A stretch of DNA of 64,000 nucleotides. Source: Ampelomyces quisqualis. Lineage: Eukaryota > Ascomycota > Dothideomycetes > Pleosporales > Phaeosphaeriaceae. The position numbers and the translations under genes are program-made. Location of the stretch: contig JAGTXZ010000019.1 in the NCBI GenBank assembly GCA_018398575.1, positions 1,054,001-1,118,000 of the forward strand, written 5' to 3'. Under the pieces are notes generated by a model. That model saw only the letters and a program-made list of their open reading frames with translations, made no database searches and had not been told where the DNA came from. Of this stretch, positions 1 to 12,200 are shown one piece after another; position 1 is the first letter of the stretch, and each line of letters starts with the position of its first letter.

Positions 1-520
1 AAAGCACTAGTAGTAGTCTTTACTTCTAAAAATTAGCTGTTAGAGTAGCTTAAGAGGCTACTAAGGCCTATATAGTTAGTTTTTTTAAGGGTTTATTTCT
101 TAACCTTATTTTTTTAACAAAATTCTAACTAAATATAGATATAAATATAAATGCAATCTACGCAAAAAGAGTTACTATATAGGCAAAGAATATTAGACTT
201 ACACTTAGGTACTATTAGAAGTTTAGCTCTTATTAAGCATTTACGTAAAAAATCTAGAATCTTTTACTTTTATGTATATTAGAAATAAAGACCTAATTTT
301 CTTTTTATTGTAATAAAAATTTGTGATTACTATGCTATTTTTGATATCCCTAGCATAGTTTTACCCTTGTAAAATTTAGCATATTTTTAGAAACCTAATC
401 TTATAAAATTAGTAGTTATATACTTTAAATTTTATTTAATCGCGCAAAACTTATGCAACCTAACTTTAACCTGCAATTAATTACTTCTAACCTAACCTCT
501 ACTTACTTTTAGCGTTAATA

Positions 521-594
521 AAATAGGTAGAGGTTAGGTTAGGTATAGAGTCTTACGTAAAGGTACTCTACTCTAACCTAACCTCTACCTATTT
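521..594. repeat. 22-bp perfect inverted repeat
   Basis: Positions 521–542 and 573–594 are exact reverse complements (22 bp) separated by a 30-nt spacer. The arms carry a TAGAGGTTAGGTTAG core. A further partial copy of the arm lies at 489–500. It could be the end of a decayed element or a hairpin; nothing shows a function. Confidence 0.7.
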
Positions 595-1474
595 ACTACT
601 ATACTGTATAGTATCTTTTTATTATTAGTAAGTAGTTGCGTTACTAGGATAACTCTTACCTTTTCTAGTATAGTCTTGTTTTTTAGTAACATACTTTCTT
701 TTGCCTAATATTTTTCTTTCTTTTATAGTAGTAACCTAAATAGGTCTGCACTAGATAAGAAGAGTTGCAACTCTATAACAGTTAGAACTACTTATTTATA
801 TATAGTAAGGCATCTTCCTATAATATAACAGCCTTAAGTCTAATAGTAGTTTTTTTTTAACTACTAACATTTTTTATATATTAGTTTTATAGGTTTTTAG
901 TTTGTATTAGCTTGTTATGCTTATGCTACTACTACGTCTAGATTTTTTTTGTTAACAAGTAAGTAAGGCTGCAGATCTAAAAGTGTATAGTATTTAATTT
1001 CTAGGCTGTCTTATTAAGTAACTTTTTAGTTAGGCTAGTATAGTAGTTAGTTATATATCTGTTTTAACACTAGAGTTAAGGCTTAAGGATAGTAGTATTA
1101 GAGTCTAGATAGTTTTTAGTCTTTACAGCGTCTTAGTTTTTAGTATATTAGTTCTTAAGTTATATTTCCTAAGAGCTTAACCTTTACACTATTATCTGTT
1201 AGCGCTTGTTTTAGCGCTTGTTTAGACAGAGACATAGTGTGCTGCTAACATTACTTAAATTTGCTACTTAGTATAGAGTATATAGAGTAAGCGCTTGCAC
1301 TTTAAATATTAGAAAACTATTAGTAAGAGTAGCAGAAGTAAGCAATATATGTAGCGTAACAGAGGTTTTACTTTATAGGTATAACTAGGGTTTTTGTAAT
1401 ATATATAGTCTAATATTGCTTTAAATTCTACTAGAGTGTAGTAGTTAGGCTGTTTAATTAGATAGCTTCTTGTT

Positions 1475-1915
1475 CTTAACTACGTGCTAGCGTATATAAT
1501 AGTTGTCTACTATTAGCATAAATAGTTGTGCGCGCAATACAGGCAATTAGGTACTTTTCTATTCTTAACTAATTATTAGCGTACACAATAGTTATCTACT
1601 ATTAGCATAAATAGTAGTGCGCGCGATATAGGTAATTAGGTACTCTTTTATTCTTAACTAATTGTTAGTGTATATAACAGTTGTCTACTATTAGTATAAA
1701 TAGTAGTGCGCGCAATACAAGTAATTAGGTACTCTTCTGTCCTTAACTAATTGTTAGTGTACATAATAGTTGTCTATTGTTAGCATAAATAGTAGTGCGC
1801 GCAATACAGGCAATTAGGTACCTTTCTATTTTTTTATCTTTAACTAAATATTAGCGTACACAATAGTTGTCTACTATTAGTATAAATAGTTATACGCACA
1901 ATATAGGCGATTCTG
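1475..1915. repeat. Tandem repeat, 89-bp unit, five copies
   Basis: Copies begin at 1475, 1564, 1653 and 1742 (exact 89-bp spacing) with a fifth at about 1838 after an extra 7 bp. Each unit begins CTTAACTA, contains GTCTACTATTAG and AAATAGTAGTGCGCGC, and ends in AATTAGGTAC. Units differ mostly by C/T and G/A transitions, as expected if RIP acted after amplification. Internal arrays like this occur in untranslated or terminal regions of large transposons. Confidence 0.88.
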
Positions 1916-3678
1916 TAGCTCTATACGTAGAAAACTATTTACTTAGTAAGTTGTTATTATAGATCTAGTATACTACTATACTAGTTATGTTTGTAGTTTA
2001 ATTGTAAATAACGCCTAGTGTATCTTTAATACAACTGTCTCTTGTAATATACTGTGCTAGCGTGCTTTTATAGATATCTATATTTACGCCTACCTATCTT
2101 CTTTCTTTATGTAGTAGTATATACTATTGCATTTACTTTTAAAGCCTAATTTATACTTTAATGTCTACACAAACAAATTGTAATTAAGGTTGTTAATATA
2201 CTTATCTATTACTAGCAAGTTATAGTATACATATAATAGCTAGTTTGTTCTAATAAGAGTGTACTTATTTCTAGTTGCATTTAATACTAATATAGTTATT
2301 ATATTAAGAGTAATTTGTATTATACTTAACTTTTTATTAACTGTTTTTATTATCTTTTTACATAGGTTTCTATTTAGCAAAGCTTGCTTCTAATTGTTAT
2401 TTAGTTTAGTTTTATTCTGTTACAAGCGTATCTATTAGGCTGCGTTATAGTTATATTAGATAGCAAAGTATGTAATTGTCTAGATAAGGCAACTATTAGC
2501 TGTATTCTATAGTAGTCTATTCTGTTATAATATAATTGCTCTTGTAATTTACTATAGGTATTCTTTTACTATAGTTATCTATAGAGAACAGCTTAGCATC
2601 TTTTGCCTTTTTATTTCTTATTCTACGTTAGAGTATATTAAGTTGTATTCTTTTACTGTTAGTTGCATTATATTACATATACTATCTTTTAACAATTCTG
2701 TCTAGTGTTACTGCAGTAGTGCTATTCTCTTGTCTACACTAACTAGTAATTCTAGGTAACTGTTGTAATATCTCTATAATACCTATGTACGTAGATAAGA
2801 GTTACTAGTATTACGTATTTATAGTAGTATATAGTATATAGTAAGGAGGTTATATTAGTAGTCTGGCGCTACAGTTCTATATTATAGCGCCTGTTATGTT
2901 AGCAGGTTTATATTCTATTAGGTATATTAAAGTAATAGTAGAGCTATTGTTAGATATATAATTCTATTTACTATATCTAATACTATATACTAGCTGTCTT
3001 GCTACATTTACTTTTGTTTATAATTCTGCACTATACGTGTCTAGTCTTAATTAAACGTAAAAGAATATAGTCTATTATATTTGTTCTAATTAATGTAATT
3101 GTTTATATAGTATAAAACAAAGACCTTATTATTAAGTGTAGGTAGATTCTTTAGTACTAGGTGTATAGGGCAAATAATAGTTATTATGTTGTATACTTTA
3201 AATACTTATAGTATACGTTACTTAGTCTTTGTACTATGTGTACAGTAGCGTACGCTTAGTATTTTTATTGTATAATTAATTTAACTGTTGTTGTTAAACG
3301 CTATAACCTTGCAGAAGGCACTTGTATACTTATATTTCTTTCTATTCTTGTCTTAGTGTTTATTATTAATAAATATAAGTATTAGGTGTACCTAAGCTAC
3401 AGCTTTACTATTTGTAATAGTCTAAGATAGTTATATGTAGTTTTTATATTTAAACTCTTGCACCTACATGTAATCTTTACACTATTTTCTAGTCTTATGC
3501 TAGTTAGGCGCGTATTATACTATGTCTTCTTTGTAATATTTAGAGTTATTGTAGCGTTTGCCTAATAGCCTTAAGTATCTTATAAAGGAGTATATTTTTA
3601 TATTTATTCTATTTACTTAGTAAGAGTTAGAGTCTTATCTGTCTTTGTTATATAAAGTAATAAGGCAGCTAGTTACGT

Positions 3679-4517
3679 TAGGAAAACACAACGTTAGCAA
3701 CATCCGCGACATTAGCGACATTGTCAGAACAGTTGACCAGACAGTTTTTGACCGTAGTCTACGGTGCCTAGCTACCCCTATTTGTTCTGGCCGCCTAATC
3801 AGACAAAAACGCCCAAATTGATCCACCTGATCCACTGGACCCACTTGCCCCACCCGCGCGATTACGTAATTATTCTAAAAACCTAAAATATAGAGCTTAA
3901 TTCCCTCTTTAAAACGCACTATTCAGAATTTTTATAGCTGCTCTAGTTGCTGAGATGCACGGCTGTGAAGTTTGTAACTTTTTAATGTTCTTTGCCAAGG
4001 CTTGTTTTCGCTAAAGTTCTAGCACTTTAACTAGATAATATATTATATTTTTTTTTAAAGAAATAGTAACTAAAGTGTAGATTTTACTTTAGAACTATTT
4101 TATTGTAATATATTATAGTGTGGGCGTTGAGATCTACTGTGTTAAACGTACTTTAAAGTTTTTTTAAAAAAGTTTATAACTTCAACGCGCTATATCTTAA
4201 TAACTAGAGTAGCTAAAAAAATCTGAATAGTGCATTTTAAAGAGGGAATTCCGCTCTATATTTTGTATTTTTAGGTTACTTACGTAATCATAAAAATACA
4301 GCAATACAGTCACGTAAGTAAAATTGGCGACATTAGCAACACTAGCGACACTAGCGACACTAGCGACACTGTCAGGTTGCTAGCGACTCGCCAGCGACTT
4401 GCTAGCGACCAAAAGTGAGTAGGGCGACTTTAGCGAATTGTCTAGTAGACAGTATTGCTGTTGGGCTGCCGCGGGTTGCGGCGATTGGGCCGATCAGATC
4501 AATCTTAAATTTTCCTA
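3679..4517. mobile_element. Non-autonomous TIR element, copy 1 (839 bp)
   Basis: The element starts TAGGAAAA and ends TTTTCCTA, and is flanked by the 4-bp duplication ACGT (3675–3678 and 4518–4521). It is exactly as long as a homologous copy at 16628–17466, which has different flanks (TTGT). It has no credible coding sequence; the short minus-strand frame within it (to 3853) is not a gene. Subterminal arrays of GCGACA-like hexamers lie near both ends (about 3706–3725 and 4326–4412). The part around 3770–3860 is much more GC-rich than the surroundings and less RIP-mutated than the same part of copy 2. Superfamily is uncertain. Confidence 0.85.
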
Positions 4518-4521
4518 ACGT

Positions 4522-6640
4522 ACCTTTTAATAGTAGTATTAGACAAATACTATAGCAGTATATATAAAGTCTAGCAACGTAATATGTATAGTAACTTTAC
4601 TAAGAGGCAGTATAATAGAATTTAGTAACATACTTAGTATAAACTATCTAAGTTATCTAAATAGTATTACTATTAACACACTTATAGTAAAAGTGTACTT
4701 ACGCTAGTTAGTAGTAGTGCACTATTAACTTAAGTCTATAACTATCTTGTGTTTAAACGCTATAAGCGCAAGCTATCTAGATTTATAGAAGTAGATCTGC
4801 GTAAGAAAATCTTTCTTGTTTGTTATTAGGTAGAATTGTTTTACTATTATAATATAGTAAGCCTTACTGTTTATTCTAGTATATATACTATTAAGGGCTC
4901 TATATATATAGATATTATTAATAATATAGGTTAGTGCGTGCTATTTAGAGTAGTTAAAATCCTTTTCTTCTTCTTGCGTCTGTCTAAAAGGTTAAAACTC
5001 TTTTTTTAGAATATCTGTTTATTTAATAGCTAATAACATATACTCTAACGTGTTTTTGTTATAACTCTTGTGTTGTAATAGTACTAGTAGATTGCACGCA
5101 GCTTAGATAAAATGCAACGCTTATAGTGCCTTAGTTACTAGTAGAGAAGATACTACTACTATAAATTAGCAAATTACTACTTTTTGTTCTGCGCTAGTCT
5201 ACTGTAACACTTTTGTAAAAGCCCTCTTGTTATTAAACTGTTTTAGTCTAGTGTTATACTTAACTTAGCAGAACCTTTTATTTAACTAGGCACAGCTATT
5301 ATCTTCTACTACTAGAACTGCAGCACTATTCTAGCCCTTCTTTTGTCTAGAGTATATATCTATTAGCATATCTTTTGTAAACTCTAATATCTTTATAACT
5401 AACCTCTTAAGCAGTAGATATAATATATCTATAGCTAATAACTTGTGTATATTAATGTTATAGTAATTCTAGCCAAAGCACTCTACTAGATAAACGTAAT
5501 TCTTTTATTCTTTATTAAGATAATAACTCTATTATAGGCGTGTATACTCTTTTGTTTGCTACAGATATTTATTATATAAGTTTTCTTGTTTGTCTAGTAG
5601 TACTATACATTAAGTATAGTATCTATTTTTTTTTACACCTATTAGTAGCACTTACTCTTTATAGTTAGCTAGAATTGTACAAATAGTTAAGTAACACTAT
5701 TACGTCTGTTAGTTAGCACACTCTAGTTGTATACTATATTTAGCAGCTTCTTTAAGTACTGTAGTTACTAGTTAGCTTTTGTCTTCTATAGTAACTCTTT
5801 ATTGTTAACGCTGTAGTTAGTACTTACGTAACAATAGTTTGCCTATACAGTAATAATACACTTTACTCTTTAGAATAGGGTCTAGAAGCTTAGCTGTTAG
5901 AATAAATCTAGCTAGTAGTGTCCTAAGTGTTGTTCTGCGTTATTATGCCTTATAGTTAAGATTTCTAATAGTAACATATATTAGCTATGCTACTACGTTG
6001 CTAGATATTATAGATAACTGTGTTTTGTCTACTGCTAATATAACTAGCATAAGAGTTGCACTATTTAGTAAGCGCTATTGTATTAACTACTACTAATCTT
6101 CTAAGTATAGTTTGTAATATACTCTTATAGGATTATTAGGTGTACCTGTAAATAAACAGCTAAGTGCGTAAACTATCTTATTAGTAAATAGGCAATAACT
6201 AAGTATAAAGGCAATCTATAATATAATATCTTAGTATATAAATATATGTTAGTTAGGTTAGAGGTTTAATAACCTAGATATAATTGTAACGTCTTTATGT
6301 ATCTATACGTTATCTTGTAGCCTAGATTAAATATTTAACATAGCCTATTGCTATTAGCGCTCTAATTAGAACTGCAGCTATAAATATAGCTTGTGTAGCT
6401 ATATATTAGTAAAGAAGCTGTTAATATTACTTAATGTGCATTTTATCTTTTATAGCTATAATGTAAATACTAGTGCAAAAAGTAAACTAAAAGGCTCTAC
6501 TATATTATCTCTATTAGTATTAGCACGCGTATACTATTTAGCTATATGTAGCCTACTACTTTGCGTCTACTAATCTTAAACTAACTAGTTCGCTAGCGTA
6601 CTGTCTACTTGCTGTCTTAAACAGCTTGTCTTATTCTTGT
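4522..6640 (-). pseudogene. Plavaka-like DNA transposase relic
   Basis: On the minus strand, 6015–6032 encodes VDKTQL within a context read as ATLMLVILAVDKTQLSIIS, followed by a segment resembling a conserved LIYVTIGNL block and then an arginine-rich RRT stretch. Order and spacing resemble the 'SDKTQLT…WPVYLTIGNI…RRKPS' core of fungal Plavaka transposases (DNA transposons with very large proteins). The frame carries many TAG/TAA codons, so this is a dead copy. Limits are approximate: only the core is recognised, and the 839-bp element lies just downstream, possibly inserted into it. The assignment rests on motif memory. Confidence 0.5.
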
Positions 6641-7876
6641 ATAGACGCTAATATTAGGCCTATCTACCTTTTTACTTTATATTTAGCTAGAGTATAGTTG
6701 CGTTTATATAAGGTGTTGCTATATAAAACAGGTACTGCGTTGTCTATAGTAGTATCTATTGCGTTACAGCTATTAGAGTTGTGCTATTATATTATAGTGT
6801 TAGAGGTTATAACTAGCGTATTATTAATTAGTAGGTAGCAACGCGTCTAGTATTAGGTACTATATTTAATAAGTCCTGCGTACGTCTTAGTGTAAAAGCT
6901 ACATAGTATATATATACAATCTATTACTAATTTACTTATATATAACTCTATAGTTTAAGTATAAGAAGACTAAGTATATAAAAATAGTATTAATATTAGT
7001 TATATAGTGTTAGGGTAGTTACTAGCAGCATCTATTCTGTGCTGTACAGTCTATTATCTACTATAGTCTACTAAAGTCTACTGTAGCTAACAGTTACCTA
7101 ACTTATATACAGATCTATGCTAATAGTTATAGGCGCAATAACTAATATTTTTCTTTCCTTCTATATTCTTTATTATACTAACAACTATTACGTAATTGCA
7201 CTAGTACTTACTTATTAACAACTAGGTTAGTTAGGCTAGCTAATACAGCTTAATAGAGATTAATATTAATAATAATTCTTATGCTAGAAAATATTAACAC
7301 TTTAGAATATGCAAGTTACTGCGCGTTTAGAATATATATAGTAGAACCTAAACGCACAAAAAGGTAAGTATAACTATAAGTAGATACGTATAAGGTTTAA
7401 AAGTATAAAAAAAATAGACTAGTAGCTCTAGTAGCCTAGTATACAACTTATACTAAGGTAGCTAGGCTTAGTATAGATAGAAGCAAGTAAAATAGTGTAC
7501 TATATATACTATAGGTAAGACTAGTAACAGGCGTAGGCAATTACTTAATAGTAGAAAATAATAAGTATAATTTATATACAGTTTTAACTAATATTCTAAG
7601 TAGCTAGTATATTTAATCTTATCTAGTTTTAAAATGCTTATAGATCTAATTTATATTCTTTCTCTAGCACAGTATAGGATAGTTATCTACTAAAAACTAC
7701 TGTTCTAACTTGCTATAATGTGCAAATACAATAAAGACTAAATAGTAACAAATACTATTAATAAACTACTGTATATTAAACGCATCTACGTACTACTTAC
7801 TCTTAAACTATTAGCGCTAATAGAGTATATAATAGCCTTACTAGCTAGCTACCTTCTACCTCTTACTATATATACG

Positions 7877-8120
7877 TTTTCCTAACATTAAAACTAGAGA
7901 TAAATTTACCTATATATCTCTAGTCTTAGGGTTAAGGTAACAGTCTTTTGTTAAAATATATACAGAGCTTTATATTATTTTTATCTATTATACACTTGCG
8001 CCTTCTTACATTTTCTTAACTTTAAAACTAGAGATAAATTTACCTATATGTCTCTAGTCTTAGGGTTAAGGTAACAGTCTTTTGTTAAAATATACACAGA
8101 ATATTATATTATTTTAATCT
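7877..8120. repeat. Direct repeat pair, 134-bp offset
   Basis: The segment beginning TTTTCCTAAC at 7877 recurs as TTTTCTTAAC at 8011. Both copies share AACTAGAGATAAATTTACC, TCTCTAGTCTTAGGGTTAAG and GTAACAGTCTTTTGTTAAAA in the same order. Differences are mainly transitions. It is likely internal structure of a decayed transposon. Confidence 0.85.
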
Positions 8121-8459
8121 ATTATAAGACTAAGAGCTGTATTTGTAATGTGTAAAATAAACTACGTGTAAGTTATGTATACAGCTACTTCTTAATACGT
8201 AACTTATACTTCTAATTTAATATTACTGTCTTTGTATATATATTTCTTTTAAGTCTAAGAAACTTAATTCTTTATTATATTTTTATTCTTACAAAACTAA
8301 AACTATACCTATTACGTCTATATGTTTGTATAGTTTAAAAATCTAGAACTAAGCTTTACTATATTGTTAGCACTACACCTGCGCTACTTCTTAGCCTACT
8401 AGTATAGAAGTAAATTTATGTCCTAAATAGACTCTTTAGTAGCTGTTTAGATGTTATAG

Positions 8460-8706
8460 CTTAACTAAAATACCTTATAACGTGTTTAACAACAAAGATC
8501 TCTATAATAATAGCTATAATAGCATTCTAGTGCGCATATTAACAACTTAGCCTAATATAAAAGCGCTATTGTTGCAACAACTTTATTATATTCTGTAACA
8601 CTATTACTTAACTAAGATACCTTATAACGTGTTTAATAATAAGAATCTCTATAACAATAGCTATAATAGCATTCTAGTGCGCATATTAACAACTTAGCCT
8701 AACTTA
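8460..8706. repeat. Direct repeat pair, 147-bp offset
   Basis: CTTAACTAAAATACC at 8460 and CTTAACTAAGATACC at 8607 open two copies of a repeat of about 100 bp that share TTATAACGTGTTTAA and GCATTCTAGTGCGCATATT. Function unknown; probably part of a repetitive element. Confidence 0.85.
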
Positions 8707-9027
8707 AGAATATAATTCTTATACTGTTAGGTAACTAGAAGATATTAGAGATACAACTATAATTTACATGCTTTTGTCTATATATTGTTATAGGCAAAAA
8801 TTAAGAACAATATTAAGTTATAGTTATTTATTAGAACTTCTCTATCTTAGCACTTGTATTAAGCTCTTTAACAGCAAAGCCTACCTAAGTATCTATAACT
8901 TCTCTTATACTATATATAATACATTTCTGTTAGACTCTATAAGTAGTAATCTAACGTCTAGATATTAAGATATTCTAACTATAACTTATATAACATTAAG
9001 TCTTCTATTGTTACTAAGCTTTATTAT

Positions 9028-9214
9028 TGTTATAGGCTAGCCTGCAAAGATAGAATAATAAGGTGCTAGAAAGAGTTGTATTCCTTAAGCTTCTCTACTA
9101 GTTACAGAAGAGGTTTATATACCCTCTGTGCGTACTAGTCTATAAAGAGGTAGTAAGGCTAGACTAAGCTCTTCCTAAGAAGGCAAAGAGCTAGGCAAAG
9201 CCTAGCCTATTACA
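9028..9214 (-). repeat. LTR of gypsy element 1 (3' LTR in coding sense)
   Basis: This 187-bp LTR begins TGTTATAGGC and ends GCCTATTACA, a nearly perfect TG…CA terminal inverted repeat. Its partner is at 15383–15569 and has the same length. The two differ by scattered transitions. Confidence 0.93.
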
Positions 9215-12200
9215 TACTCTTTTACTTACTCTTCTCTTAATATAGAAGCTTACGTTGTTGTAATATAGCAATTGCGTTGCGTAGACAAGCTAAGGTTGTT
9301 CTAGCGCTACTTATTGCCTAGCTGCCTACTATGCGCGTACGTCTGTGCGCCTACTGTAATTTTATGTTAGCGCTTAGCTAGCTCTGTTCTAGTTCTTGTA
9401 CTACTAACACTATTCTTCTTTAGTTTTTCTCTCTACCTTTAGACTGCGCCTAGACTACACACTAACTGCACTTACTCTTCTAATAATTAACCTGTTAATT
9501 GCTTCTTAATGTTGTTTCCTGCGCGCTCTAAGCGCTCTTCTCCTAACTCTATTACGCTCTTAAGGCGCTGTTGCTATATAGGTAGTTATAAAGTAACTAG
9601 CAACTCTAATAATAAGGCTGCAACGCTAAAGCGTGTGCAGTTTAACTACTTGTTGTACGTTAAAAAGTACGCAGTTTACAGCTATATTAACTGTGTATAG
9701 AATAGTAGCAAGAAGTGCAGCTTCTATTATATAGTAAAATACTGTTGCAAGTTGTTTACAGGCTAGCTCTTTGCGTATCTAGCTCTTTGCGCAGCGCTTA
9801 AGGCCTACAAGCTTATTACTAACAGTAAGAATATAAAAGTATATGTTAAAAAGGCTAGCATACGCGCTTCTATATACTTAAAGGCTGTAAGTAGTTTTCT
9901 AGCTGCACCTATTCTGTAACTGTTCTTCTAACTTACTATAGTTCTATAACGCTAAGCTTAACTTTAAGGTAGCTTACTAGCTTACTTAGAATAGTAGCGT
10001 AACAGCTTTAGCCTTTAGCTCTGCCTCTAATACCCTATTATTGTCCTTTGTTATTACAACGCCTAGCTGCAGGAACTAGGTAAACAACCTAGTTTCTGCC
10101 CTAAACATATTAGGTTAAGGTATACAGAAGATAATAGTGTTGCAGCGCAAGATTATAGCTAACTAGAACGTAAGTAGTAGCTAGCCTGCCTTCTATTTAC
10201 AAGTTTACTAACTAAAGATTGCGTAAGGCCTTCTTTTGCGCTGCTCTTACTACTACTCTTGTCTCTTCTTACTTTAAGCTACGCGCAGCGTTGCTCTTAG
10301 GCTTTAGCAACAGCCTCTTAGGCCTGCTCTGTTACTACTATTACTACTCTGCGTCCTCTAATAATAACAAGTCGCCCTTTGTTAAAGATTAGGCTTAAGC
10401 TGTTATATCTTTGTTATACTCTTAGGCTAACTCCTTAGAGTTCTTTGTAAGAGCCTAGCTATCTCTAGATAGTTGCTCCTTTAGGGCCTAAAATAAATTT
10501 CCTATAGCCTACGTAGCTCTAAATTTATATACTTGTTGTCTCTTAAGTAATGTTGCCTTATAAACGCTTTGTCTAGTTGCCTTTAAATGTATAAAGTACT
10601 TTTGTATTAAGAAAGTCTTCCTTTAGGTGCTATAACAGTGTAAGCTATTCCTTTTACTTAACTAGCACTTGTTTCTTATTGCAGCCTTATGCGTTTTTCT
10701 CTTAGAGTATTTCTTCTACTTTCTATTTACGCAGATTTTTGTCCTTGTCCTCTAGTTCTAGCGCTAGTCTTAGTCTAGAGTCTTAGAAGACTTAGCTTAG
10801 AAGTAGGTCTTTAGAGGCTAGTTTAACAAGGTTAACGTGCACTATTTTATAAAGGCTTCCTAGTAAATCTAAAGTAACTATAAGTAGTATTAGCACAGCT
10901 ACTACAGTGTACTTTACTTATAGCTAGTCTAACTTCTTGCTTTGCTGTACTGTTTTAACGTTTCTTATTAAGAACTACACTCTATCTCTAACCTAATATT
11001 AGCGTACTAGTTAACATACCTAATCTATAGCCTCTTGTTATTTCTGCTAAGTATATAAGATTGCTGCTTAGGCTATTTCTATTTCTTCTTATAGGTAGCG
11101 CACAAACTAGATAGCTCTCCTCTTTGCTATTGTACAGGATACTTGTTAGATATGCTTAGGCTAGATAGGTAGTATATTATATCTGTTTAGCAGTAAATTA
11201 GAGCTAATACTAGTTGCAGAGGAGTTCTTATTATTAAGCGCTAGCTAGTAAGCAGTAAGGCACTAGAGCTAATTTGTTTAAGAAAGGTTTATTATAACTC
11301 TTAGAACTAATTATACTTCTTAGTTAGCTTATTTTGTACTACTGTCTATTTAAGAATAGTGTGCTGTAGACAGAAGTTGTTTAACTCTAACAAGCTTACA
11401 CAGAGTTTTCTAGAATTTCTTTAGCTAGTCTAAGCTGTAGTTGCTAATTATACTGCTTAGGAAACTATAAAACTACTACTAGACTTCTTTAAATTGCTTT
11501 GCGCACTCTTTAGCCTTTATTAATAGTATAGCTTCTAGTTGCACGTATTTAGACAGCCTATCTGTAATAACTAAGAGATATTAGAAAAAGGCTTTGCAAG
11601 CTTATAGAAGATTTACTATAAAATCTATAGAGATTTAGGCCTAGTATTAATCTGCAACTAGAATTAGCTACAAAAGACTCTATTGTTAGAGGCAAGACAC
11701 ATAAGCTCTGTAATAATAATAGTTATAGATAAACTAAGCAACGTTTACAGCTATCTTATCCTAATAATAGTCTCTACGCAAGATCTAAAATGTTCTATTT
11801 TTACCTAAGTAACTAGCTAAGTTTAAGTTATACGCTTACTAAATAACTGTTATAGTAAGTAGCTTTTACTTTAGCAGCTACATTACGCTTCTTTACTAAA
11901 GCGCGCTATACGCAGAGATGTTACAGTTACTAACTTATTAATTTGTCTTAGCCTCTAATAGAAATACTCTAGCGCCCTAGCGTACTACTTGTAAATAGGC
12001 TTAATATGTCTTATTCTAGCGCATAGCCTTATCTTAAAGCTTTTGCATGTGCTAGTCTAAAAAAAGAAGATTTTCTAGAGAAAGTAGACAGTCTTTCTTA
12101 TAGAGCTGTATAGACGCAGACTAGATAAAGAGTAGAGTTATAACGCGCTCTAGTTGCAGCATGTAACCCTGCGTATTCTGCTTACGCTAGCTTAGCGCGT

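Larger units (their letters stand above)
1..3674. repeat. AT-rich RIP-degraded repeat sequence, unassigned
   Basis: This stretch is very rich in TA dinucleotides, has stops in all frames and carries no open reading frame that looks like a host gene. The composition matches the RIP-mutated transposons elsewhere in the window. I could not assign it to an element class. It contains a perfect inverted repeat (521–594) and an 89-bp tandem array (1475–1915), listed separately. The transposon relic recognised downstream may extend into it. Confidence 0.7.
6641..9022. repeat. AT-rich RIP-degraded sequence with two direct-repeat pairs
   Basis: No gene is visible; frames of 60–66 codons here are chance openings in AT-rich sequence. 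Two pairs of direct repeats are present (7877–8120 and 8460–8706, listed separately). The segment abuts the duplicated target of the LTR retrotransposon starting at 9028 and probably belongs to an older host repeat. Confidence 0.6.

Noticed and set aside
487..594. CTAACCTAAC words as telomeric repeat
   Set aside because: They are not in (TTAGGG)n register, occur as a short inverted repeat, and the window continues on both sides. The same holds for two TTAGGGT words near 34,635–34,658.
3635..3853. 72-codon minus-strand frame
   Set aside because: It crosses the left end of the 839-bp element and is not kept open in the second copy; it is not a gene.
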